Source of the DNA: Verrucomicrobiales bacterium | Lineage (GTDB): Bacteria; Verrucomicrobiota; Verrucomicrobiia; Verrucomicrobiales; DEV007 | DNA length: 6,542 nt | Assembly (NCBI GenBank): GCA_022424805.1 | Contig: JAKMGR010000219.1 | Span: 1-6,542, forward strand | Direction of reading: 5' to 3' | Shown here: positions 1 to 6,016 of the stretch, piece by piece | Layout of the letters: each line of letters opens with the position of its first letter | Position numbering within the stretch: position 1 is the first letter of the stretch | Position numbers and translations under genes: made by a program | The notes under the pieces: model-generated | Told to the model about the DNA's origin: nothing | The model's input: the letters and a program-made list of their open reading frames with translations, nothing else | The model's database searches: none

Positions 1-1896
1 ACCAAGCTGCAGGAAGTCGAAGTCTCGGTTGATCTCGACAATCATGCGGTCTTTGTCAAAGAGATCGGAGCCAAAATCCCGACCAACCTGAGCGATGGAA
101 ACGGCGAAACCAGCCGCACCGTTTCTGCCATTCTCGAAGCGGGGGCCACAAAAACCCTTTCTTTCCCCATTGCCCTCACGCAGACGGGCGAAGCAAAGTG
201 GAACTGGAAAGTGCGTTCGCTCAGCGACGAAAAACTCCGCGACGCTACCGAGTCGACCACGCCGGTAGGCTTCCCACTTCCCCTTCTTCGTGAGTCCCAC
301 AGCTTCACCCTGCGCGAAGGGGAGAGCCTCGGTGATGCACTGGATCGAGTGAATGAACGGCTCCGGCAGGGCACAGGCGAAGTCGAGGTCACCCTCTCTA
401 ACTCCCGCCTAGTCGAAGCCTCCGACGCGCTCGATTACCTGCTTCAATATCCCTATGGATGTGTCGAGCAAACCGCCTCATCTTTAATCCCGTGGCTGAC
501 TTCGAATCAGCTTCGTAGGGTCATGCCGAAGCTGGAGAAATCCGAAGAGCAGGTCGACGCAATCACGACTAAGGGTGTTCAACGTCTCTTTTCCATGCAA
601 ACGGGAGACGGCGGTCTCGGCTACTGGCCGGAATCCTCGCAATCGGTCCTCTGGGGCAGCGCCTACGGAGGAGTTGCCATTGCAATGGCACAGAAAGAAG
701 GCGTTGCCGTTCCTGAGCAACAGGCCAATGCTCTCTGGCAGTATCTCTCGAAAAACCTGCGCAACGCCGCCAAGATGGAAAAAGCCTACGACTTGTCGCA
801 GCGCTGTCTCGCCAGCTACACGCTCGCTCTCGCTGGCGCTGCCGAGCCCGCCTATCACGACCTGCTTTTTGAGAAACGCGCCCAGCTTTCCGGCGAAGCC
901 CGGGCTCTTCTTGCTCTCGCCATGATCGAGAGTGGAGCAGCGGCCGATGAGCGCATCACTAGCTTGCTTTCTCCCGATCCAAATGTACCGGTTGCAGAGG
1001 TATCCTGGTATAAGCAGCCGTATGTCGCTTCGACCCGACTGCTCGCTCAGCTCCGACACGACCCGCAGAGCAAGCGTGTTGACGCTCTGGTTGGCGACCT
1101 CATGAAGCTGCGCAAACCAACACGCGGGTGGGGTAGCACCTACTCCAATGCCTGGCCGCTGATCGCCCTCGCCACTTACAGCGAAGTCGAAGCTGTGAGC
1201 ATGTCGGCTAATGATATCTCGGTTGCATTCGGAGGCGAAGAATCCACGATCACATTGCCGGCCCACGCGAAGAGTGGCGCCGCGACTTTCACTTTCGACG
1301 GCAGTGTGCAACCTGACGCACTCAAAATTGATCCGAAAGGTTCTTCGCCAGTCTACGCAACTATGACCGTAGAGACCCGCCCAGCCCTCATGCCGATTGA
1401 GCCGGAGAACAACGGCTTCTCGATCGAACGCACTTACGAAAAAGTAAACACAGATGGCAACATTGCTCCCGCTAAAGACCTCCGCGTTGGCGATCTCATT
1501 CTAGTGACCCTGGACATCAACATTCCCAACGAAAGGGAAACCTACCTCGCGATCGACGACGCTTTGCCAGCTATTTTTGAGGCGGTAAATCCGACCTTCA
1601 AAACCCAGGCCACGCAAAAGGTGAACCAGGAGAAACAGAAACGCCGTCTCTACGCGAGCTATCGTGAGATCAAAGAGGACCGGGTTCTTTTCTTTGCTGA
1701 CAGCGTTTACCGTTCCGGGGATTACTCCCTGCAATACCTCGCACGGGTCGTTGCGCCGGGAGAAGTTACCGCCCCCCCAGCCAAGATTGAAGCCATGTAT
1801 GAGCCACAGCGTTTCGGACTCAGCGGGACAGGTCGAATCCACGCGGCTGCTCGCGATTTGTCGTCCGGCAAAGTCGCGGCTGTTCAGATTCCGTAA
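1..1896 (+). CDS. Bacterial alpha-2-macroglobulin, C-terminal part (5' end cut by window edge)
   Basis: The reading frame is open from base 1 and ends at TAA 1894-1896, giving 631 visible residues. The family is usually 1500-2000 residues, so about the last third is seen. These proteins act as periplasmic, often lipid-anchored, broad protease traps: cleavage of a bait region exposes a Cys-Gln thioester that bonds to the attacker. Visible residues 150-160 contain YPYGCVEQTAS, the thioester motif, with Cys at codon 460-462 and Gln at 469-471, so the reactive bond should form. An alpha-toroid thioester domain follows to about residue 395 (QTGDGGLGYWP near 200, STYSNAWPLIAL near 379). The C-terminal beta domains then run from about 410 to the end (LAIDDALPAIFEAVNP, YLARVVAPGEVTAPPAKIEAMYEP). 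The N-terminal signal, MG domains and bait region lie outside the window. The thioester and the pbpC neighbour match the type I (E. coli YfhM) group, not the thioester-less YfaS group. Confidence 0.95.
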   Translation, partial: TKLQEVEVSVDLDNHAVFVKEIGAKIPTNLSDGNGETSRTVSAILEAGATKTLSFPIALTQTGEAKWNWKVRSLSDEKLRDATESTTPVGFPLPLLRESHSFTLREGESLGDALDRVNERLRQGTGEVEVTLSNSRLVEASDALDYLLQYPYGCVEQTASSLIPWLTSNQLRRVMPKLEKSEEQVDAITTKGVQRLFSMQTGDGGLGYWPESSQSVLWGSAYGGVAIAMAQKEGVAVPEQQANALWQYLSKNLRNAAKMEKAYDLSQRCLASYTLALAGAAEPAYHDLLFEKRAQLSGEARALLALAMIESGAAADERITSLLSPDPNVPVAEVSWYKQPYVASTRLLAQLRHDPQSKRVDALVGDLMKLRKPTRGWGSTYSNAWPLIALATYSEVEAVSMSANDISVAFGGEESTITLPAHAKSGAATFTFDGSVQPDALKIDPKGSSPVYATMTVETRPALMPIEPENNGFSIERTYEKVNTDGNIAPAKDLRVGDLILVTLDINIPNERETYLAIDDALPAIFEAVNPTFKTQATQKVNQEKQKRRLYASYREIKEDRVLFFADSVYRSGDYSLQYLARVVAPGEVTAPPAKIEAMYEPQRFGLSGTGRIHAAARDLSSGKVAAVQIP

Positions 1897-1912
1897 TCTG
1901 CATTCCGATCTT

Positions 1913-1917
1913 GGGAG
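1913..1917 (+). promoter_or_regulatory. Purine tract abutting the pbpC start (poor ribosome binding site)
   Basis: GGGAG lies immediately before ATG 1918 with no spacer, whereas a working Shine-Dalgarno site normally sits 5-9 nt upstream. No other purine-rich site is seen in the 21-nt gap. No other ATG, GTG or TTG occurs in frame between the upstream stop and 1918, so the start is fixed by the N-terminal sequence (basic MNWKRK then a membrane helix). Initiation probably relies on ribosomes finishing the upstream gene. Confidence 0.45.
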
Positions 1918-4242
1918 ATGAACTGGAAGCGTAAGACTCTCTGGGCCATCGCGATTCTTGCGATCGCTCTCGGAAACTTGCTCTACATCGTTCCGCTTTT
2001 CTTTCCTCTCCCCGAGGGGATCGTTTCGTCGCCGCCACAGGGATTGCTCTTTGTCGATCGTGAAGGACGGCCGGTGCGACGCCTGCTCGACGGAGAGTTT
2101 CGTGCCAACGATCCGGCGAAGTTTGACGAATTCCCTCAGGTTCTCATCGATGCCACGCTAGCGGCTGAGGACTCCCGCTTTTTTTCTCATAATGGGATTG
2201 ATCCTTTGCGAATGGGTCGCGCCGCCTTCGATGCCCTGACAAAACGGCGATTTGTCTCCGGTGCTTCGACCATTACACAGCAAACTGTGAAGCTCTATTC
2301 CAAACCGAGACCTCGATCCTTTAGAACGAAGTTCATCGAGATCTTCACCGCTAGAAAACTGGAAATGTTTGCCGACAAGGAGTCCATCCTCACGGCCTAC
2401 CTGAATCGTCTGCCTTACGGAAACCAATACACCGGAGCCCGTGCCGCGGCGCTCGGATATTTTGGCAAACCCATGAATGATCTTTCCGCCGCCGAAGCAT
2501 CCCTGCTGGCCGGCCTTCCCAACAAGCCATCCCGGCTCAATCCGTGGAGGAATCTGGAAGGCGCTCAACTCCGGCAGGCATGGATCCTGGGGCGCATGAT
2601 TGAAGAAGCTTTCCTCACAGAACAACAATTCGATGCAGCAAAGCAAGAGAACTTGCACTTCCTCCCCGGACCCGCTCAAACTTTCCACGCTCCGCATTTT
2701 GTAGACCTGATTCGTGATCTGGATTCCGACGTAGTCACCGCTGCCTCGGAGACGGGCCGCAGAGTTGAGACGACGCTCGATCTCATCTTGCAACGATTTG
2801 TAGAATCCGCTGTCTCCGCGAATCTTGCCAGGCTGGCTCATCAGTCGAATGAAACCAACGACCTTCAGGCAGCTGTCGTGGTGATCGAAAATTCTACCGG
2901 AGACGTTCTCGCATTGTCCGGCTCGCGCTCTTTCTTCTCCTCACGCGCGGGCCAACTCAATGGAGCTTGGACCCCACGATCGGCGGGATCGACTCTGAAA
3001 CCATTCACCTACCTGCTCGCCCTCGAGCGCGGATACACCGCTGCGAACATTCTCGCCGACACGCCGATCGAATATGTCACTTCGACCGGTACCTACCAAC
3101 CGGTAAATTTCGACCGCCAGTTTCATGGCCCTGTTTCGATCCGTCACTCCCTTGCGAATTCCCTGAACGTTCCCGTCGTGAAATTGCTCGATGAAATGGG
3201 CGGACCGGAACTGATTCACAACACCCTGACAAAACAGCTTCAATTCACAAGCCTGGCCGAGGACGCGACCGAATACGGCCTCGGCCTCACCCTCGGCAAC
3301 GCAGAAGTCCGCCTACTCGAACTCACTAATGGCTATGCCTGCCTCGCCAGGCTCGGTGAATGGAAACCGTTTCGACTAAACCGAAAAAACTCTGACCCCT
3401 CTCCTCAGGCAACACAGCGATTCGACCCTGACGCAGCCTGGTTGATTGCTGACATTCTCTCCGACCAACGCGCCCGGGCCGAGGCCTTTGGATTGCGGTC
3501 CCCTCTGAATCTGCCTTTCCGCTGCGCGGCGAAAACAGGCACCTCGACTGACTTTCGTGACAACTGGACAATCGGCTACACCCCGGCCTACACCGTCGGT
3601 GTCTGGGTAGGACGGTTTGATAATCGCCCCCTCAATAAAGTTTCCGGCGCGATGGGAGCCGCTCCCATTTTTCGGGAAGTGATGATTCGCCTGCATCGTG
3701 AAAACGAGCCTGGCTGGTATGCTCAGCCAGCCAATGCCATCACGATCCAGGTTGATGAACTCAACGGAAAAACTCCGCCGCCCACTGCCTCCCTCCCAGA
3801 CCATCGCTTGCGTCAGGAGTGGTTCGTAAATCAGTCTCTTCCAGAATCGGCGACCCCGGACGAATACGACGAGTCCGGAAAAACCCTGCTTTCCTCCGAC
3901 TACTCCAACTGGTGGAGAAGTGAAGCAAACGATCTGCGAGACCTGGCAGCACTGATGCCTATCCGGGAGAACGAATCTCCCCCTCCCTTCCGCATTATCA
4001 GTCCGCTGGAAGGAACAGCCGCCTTTCTCGATCCTGACCTTCCCGGGGACGGAAGCCGCTTTCCCCTCAAAATCGCCGGAAGCGGAAACGAAGAAATCGA
4101 GTGGAGTAGCCCCAGTCTGACTATCGAAACAGAGGGCGACCGGCGTTGGCTCGTTCTCAAGCCGGGTGAACACGAAGTCGTTGCCCGCGATCAACGAACG
4201 GGACAAGAGGTAACGACGCGGATTAAGGTGCAGTCCCTGTAG
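1918..4242 (+). CDS. pbpC: Penicillin-binding protein 1C (bifunctional transglycosylase/transpeptidase)
   Basis: A 774-residue class A penicillin-binding protein, close to E. coli PBP1C (770). It polymerises lipid II into glycan strands and cross-links stem peptides on the outer face of the inner membrane. Residues 1-6 are basic and about 7-30 form a single membrane anchor. The GT51 transglycosylase domain has the catalytic EDSRFFSH (Glu84), GASTITQQ (115-122; Ala replaces the second Gly of the common GGST form) and Glu155 with AYLNRLPYGN. The transpeptidase has S358-T-L-K361 (acyl-enzyme Ser), S415-L-N417 and K539-T-G541, so all active-site motifs are intact. A linker from about 600 leads to a BiPBP_C-type beta domain at about 690-774 (FRIISPLEG, LVLKPGEHEVVARD), which marks the PBP1C subfamily. 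It starts 21 nt after the macroglobulin stop, is in the same frame, and no promoter or terminator is evident between them, so an operon is inferred. In this pairing PBP1C is proposed to repair wall damage after a breach. Confidence 0.96.
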   Translation: MNWKRKTLWAIAILAIALGNLLYIVPLFFPLPEGIVSSPPQGLLFVDREGRPVRRLLDGEFRANDPAKFDEFPQVLIDATLAAEDSRFFSHNGIDPLRMGRAAFDALTKRRFVSGASTITQQTVKLYSKPRPRSFRTKFIEIFTARKLEMFADKESILTAYLNRLPYGNQYTGARAAALGYFGKPMNDLSAAEASLLAGLPNKPSRLNPWRNLEGAQLRQAWILGRMIEEAFLTEQQFDAAKQENLHFLPGPAQTFHAPHFVDLIRDLDSDVVTAASETGRRVETTLDLILQRFVESAVSANLARLAHQSNETNDLQAAVVVIENSTGDVLALSGSRSFFSSRAGQLNGAWTPRSAGSTLKPFTYLLALERGYTAANILADTPIEYVTSTGTYQPVNFDRQFHGPVSIRHSLANSLNVPVVKLLDEMGGPELIHNTLTKQLQFTSLAEDATEYGLGLTLGNAEVRLLELTNGYACLARLGEWKPFRLNRKNSDPSPQATQRFDPDAAWLIADILSDQRARAEAFGLRSPLNLPFRCAAKTGTSTDFRDNWTIGYTPAYTVGVWVGRFDNRPLNKVSGAMGAAPIFREVMIRLHRENEPGWYAQPANAITIQVDELNGKTPPPTASLPDHRLRQEWFVNQSLPESATPDEYDESGKTLLSSDYSNWWRSEANDLRDLAALMPIRENESPPPFRIISPLEGTAAFLDPDLPGDGSRFPLKIAGSGNEEIEWSSPSLTIETEGDRRWLVLKPGEHEVVARDQRTGQEVTTRIKVQSL

Positions 4243-4250
4243 GCCTACAG
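4237..4250. repeat. Perfect 14-bp palindrome spanning the pbpC/serA convergent stops
   Basis: CTGTAGGCCTACAG equals its own reverse complement, centred at 4243/4244. It contains the last sense codon and stop of each gene: CTG TAG (4237-4242) for pbpC on the plus strand and CTG TAG (4250-4245) for serA on the minus strand. As RNA it could fold only a 5-bp stem with a GGCC loop and no U tract follows in either direction, so it is not a typical intrinsic terminator. No better terminator is seen between the two genes. Confidence 0.9.
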
Positions 4251-5873
4251 AACCACGGAGCGCGCGCTCTGGATCCCTTCGACATCGAGGATTTCCTCGA
4301 TCACTTCTTCGCCAATCTCCGTATCGACATTTAAGACACTGAGTGCTTTACCGCCCACCTGAGTTCGACTCAGCGACATGTTTGCGATATTGATGCCGTG
4401 CTTGCCGAGAACCTGGCCAAGTGCACCCACGACACCGGGAGCGTCTGTGTTTTCAAAAATGAGCAGACATCCTTCCGGATTCACGTCGATGCTGTGATCT
4501 CGAATGCGAACGAGGCGTGCCTGGTTACCGAAAAAGGTTCCTGCCAAAATCACAGAGTCATCGTCGTTTCCAACCTTCACACTGAGAAGATCCGTGTAGT
4601 CACAAGCCCCTGTAGGGCGACTTTCGGTCACCTGCAGACCGCGATCTTCGGCCAGAGCCGGGGCGTTGAGGTAGTTTGCGGATCCGGAAGTCAGTCCATC
4701 TTCCAAATATCCTTTGAGCGCCGAACGAGTCACCAGTGTGGTGTCGATGTCGCTGACCGTGCCGACGTAATCGATCCGGAAGGAATCGGGTTGCTTCGGC
4801 CCGACCTGGCTCGCAAATTTTCCAAGCGTTTCTGCGAGGCTGAGATACGGCCCAATTTCCTTGAGCGTATCTTCGTCGAGATTCGGCATGTTGATCGCAT
4901 TCACGACAGAGCCGGAAAGAAGTCGATCTCGTATCGCCTCGGCGATCTGAATTCCGACATTTTCCTGCGCTTCTTCTGTCGAGGCACCGAGGTGCGGGGT
5001 GAAGACCATTTCCTCGCGAGAGAGCAATTCGTAATCTGCAGATGGCGGCTCATCCTCGAACACATCGAGAGCGGCGCCGGCAACGGTCCCCTCCTTGACT
5101 GCTTCGAGCAGAGCAGCCTCGTCGATGAGACCTCCACGAGCGCAGTTCACGATACGAACTCCCGGCTTCATCAGCTTGATGCGGTCGGCATTGATGAGGT
5201 GAGTTGTCTCCGGAGTTTTCGGCATATGAAGCGTGATGAAATCAGCCTGCTTCACCGCTTCGTCGACTGTCTCGCAAAGTTCGACACGCATATTCTTCGC
5301 CTTGCTCGCGGCGAGATAAGGATCATACGCAAGAACTCGCATGCCGAAGCCCATGGCACGACGAGCGAACTCTCCACCGATGCGTCCCATACCGAGAATC
5401 GCGAGCGTCTTGTTGTAGAGCTCGACTCCCTTGTAGGCTTTGCGCCCCTCTTTGAAACGCCCTTCCACAACAGACTGGTGTCCCTGCGGAATGTGCCGTG
5501 CGAGCGACATCATGAGAGTGAAAGCATGCTCCGCAGTGGAAATCGTATTTCCCGCCGGCGTATTCATCACGACGACACCATGCTTGGTAGCGACTGGGAT
5601 ATCGATATTGTCGACCCCGACTCCCGCACGACCTATGGCGCGCAAGGTTCCGGATCCCGCTTCAATAACAGCAGCGGTAGCCTGGGCTCCCGAACGGACG
5701 ATCAGGCCCTCGTAATTCGAAATCAACTCCACCAGCATTTTTTCCTGCTCAGCCCGATCAGCGGTGGCTCCAATATCGGTGCGAACATCAACTTCGATGC
5801 CTTCAGCCTCTTGAAGAAGTTCGATCCCGCGGTCAGCAATCGGATCGGCGACGAGAACTCTGCGTGTGCTCAT
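4245..5873 (-). CDS. serA: D-3-phosphoglycerate dehydrogenase, long form with ACT domain
   Basis: A 542-residue cytoplasmic enzyme that oxidises 3-phosphoglycerate to 3-phosphohydroxypyruvate with NAD+, the first step of serine synthesis. The substrate domain opens with MSTRRVLVADPIADRGI and carries R60-S61 and GRAGVGVDNID (81-91). The Rossmann domain has the dinucleotide loop G161-M-G-R-I-G166, with D184 in AYDP placed to bind the adenosine ribose. The catalytic Arg246 (NCARGG), Glu275 (DVFEDEP) and His294 (PHLGAST) are all present. From about 325 to 455 comes the extra intervening domain found in the long (Mycobacterium-type) enzymes, then a C-terminal ACT domain from about 469 (ENTDAPGVVGALGQVL, GINIANMSLSRT), the usual site for serine feedback. 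Met1 fits the family start and the next Met is residue 46. No Shine-Dalgarno match precedes it: the upstream sequence reads TTTCCTTATATT before ATG. It converges on pbpC with a 2-nt gap and diverges from the gene at 6017. Confidence 0.97.
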   Translation of the reverse strand: MSTRRVLVADPIADRGIELLQEAEGIEVDVRTDIGATADRAEQEKMLVELISNYEGLIVRSGAQATAAVIEAGSGTLRAIGRAGVGVDNIDIPVATKHGVVVMNTPAGNTISTAEHAFTLMMSLARHIPQGHQSVVEGRFKEGRKAYKGVELYNKTLAILGMGRIGGEFARRAMGFGMRVLAYDPYLAASKAKNMRVELCETVDEAVKQADFITLHMPKTPETTHLINADRIKLMKPGVRIVNCARGGLIDEAALLEAVKEGTVAGAALDVFEDEPPSADYELLSREEMVFTPHLGASTEEAQENVGIQIAEAIRDRLLSGSVVNAINMPNLDEDTLKEIGPYLSLAETLGKFASQVGPKQPDSFRIDYVGTVSDIDTTLVTRSALKGYLEDGLTSGSANYLNAPALAEDRGLQVTESRPTGACDYTDLLSVKVGNDDDSVILAGTFFGNQARLVRIRDHSIDVNPEGCLLIFENTDAPGVVGALGQVLGKHGINIANMSLSRTQVGGKALSVLNVDTEIGEEVIEEILDVEGIQSARSVVL

Positions 5874-5923
5874 AATATAAGGAAATTTTCGCGGGAACGT
5901 AGGGGCGCAGGCCTCTTACGCAA

Positions 5924-5958
5924 GGGGGAAAACTACAGATGACATAATGTTTTCCACC
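5924..5958. repeat. Imperfect inverted repeat, 10-bp arms, around an extended -10 element
   Basis: The left arm GGGGGAAAAC (5924-5933) and right arm GTTTTCCACC (5949-5958) are reverse complements at 9 of 10 positions, with the inner 7 perfect, and are separated by 15 nt. Arm centres lie 25 bp apart. The spacer contains the TGACATAAT element. The layout would suit a dimeric regulator straddling the promoter, or an RNA hairpin with a large loop. The chance occurrence of such a repeat in 143 bp is not negligible. Confidence 0.45.
5940..5948 (+). promoter_or_regulatory. Candidate extended -10 promoter for the right-edge gene
   Basis: TGACATAAT has the TGn extension followed by CATAAT, which matches TATAAT at 5 of 6 positions. 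No good -35 box lies 16-18 nt upstream, which the extension could offset. Transcription from about 5955 would give a leader of about 60 nt that includes the AGGA site at 6007-6010. This promoter is consistent with ordinary ribosome-binding-site use. Confidence 0.4.
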
Positions 5959-5981
5959 GGCATCCACGTCCCCCGGTTGCG

Positions 5982-6011
5982 TTGACACCTCGCACTCCTA
6001 TCAGCTAGGAT
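5982..6011 (+). promoter_or_regulatory. Candidate sigma-70-type promoter close to the right-edge gene start
   Basis: TTGACA (5982-5987) is an exact -35 consensus. TAGGAT (6006-6011) matches the -10 consensus at 4 of 6 positions, with an 18-nt spacer. A start about 7 nt past the -10 would fall at 6017-6019, on the ATG itself, giving a leaderless message. The -10 overlaps the AGGA that could instead be a Shine-Dalgarno site, so this promoter and that site are alternative readings of the same bases. Confidence 0.45.
6007..6010 (+). promoter_or_regulatory. Candidate ribosome binding site for the gene at 6017
   Basis: AGGA lies 6 nt before ATG 6017, a standard spacing. It supports 6017 as the start, provided transcription begins upstream, for example at the TGACATAAT element. 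It shares bases with the TAGGAT -10 candidate. Confidence 0.5.
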
Positions 6012-6016
6012 TTGAC

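Larger units (their letters stand above)
5874..6016. other. Divergent intergenic region between serA and the right-edge gene
   Basis: This 143-bp gap separates two genes pointing away from each other and should carry both promoters. On the plus strand it holds two promoter-like elements and a dyad, listed separately. On the minus strand, for serA, I see no convincing -35/-10 pair. The TATATT on the minus strand (complement of 5874-5879) touches the serA ATG and would start transcription inside the gene, so it cannot serve the annotated start. The serA promoter remains unplaced. Confidence 0.7.

Noticed and set aside
484..1311. A 275-codon minus-strand frame over the macroglobulin gene
   Set aside because: It overlaps the thioester-domain coding sequence, shows no family features, and reads as a shadow frame.
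1772..1778. Run of seven C near the end of the macroglobulin gene, as a possible sequencing error or frameshift
   Set aside because: The frame and expected C-terminal motif (YLARVVAPGEVTAPPAKIEAMYEP) continue correctly across it.
2179..2185. Run of seven T within the catalytic EDSRFFSH coding region of pbpC, as a possible slippage site
   Set aside because: The normal frame is intact through all downstream motifs, and there is no sign that a shifted product would be useful.
2158..2841. A 227-codon minus-strand frame over the transglycosylase region of pbpC
   Set aside because: It is a shadow of the conserved GT51 coding region, with no independent support.
3376..4206. A 276-codon minus-strand frame over the 3' part of pbpC
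   Set aside because: It overlaps the transpeptidase and C-terminal domains of pbpC and has no recognisable motif.
4237..4250. The convergent palindrome as a bidirectional intrinsic terminator
   Set aside because: The stem would be only 5 bp with a GGCC loop, and neither strand has a U tract after it.
4398..5942. A 514-codon open frame on the plus strand, antisense to serA
   Set aside because: It lies almost wholly over the confidently identified serA, its translation has no recognisable motif or sensible composition, and long antisense frames are common opposite codon-biased genes.
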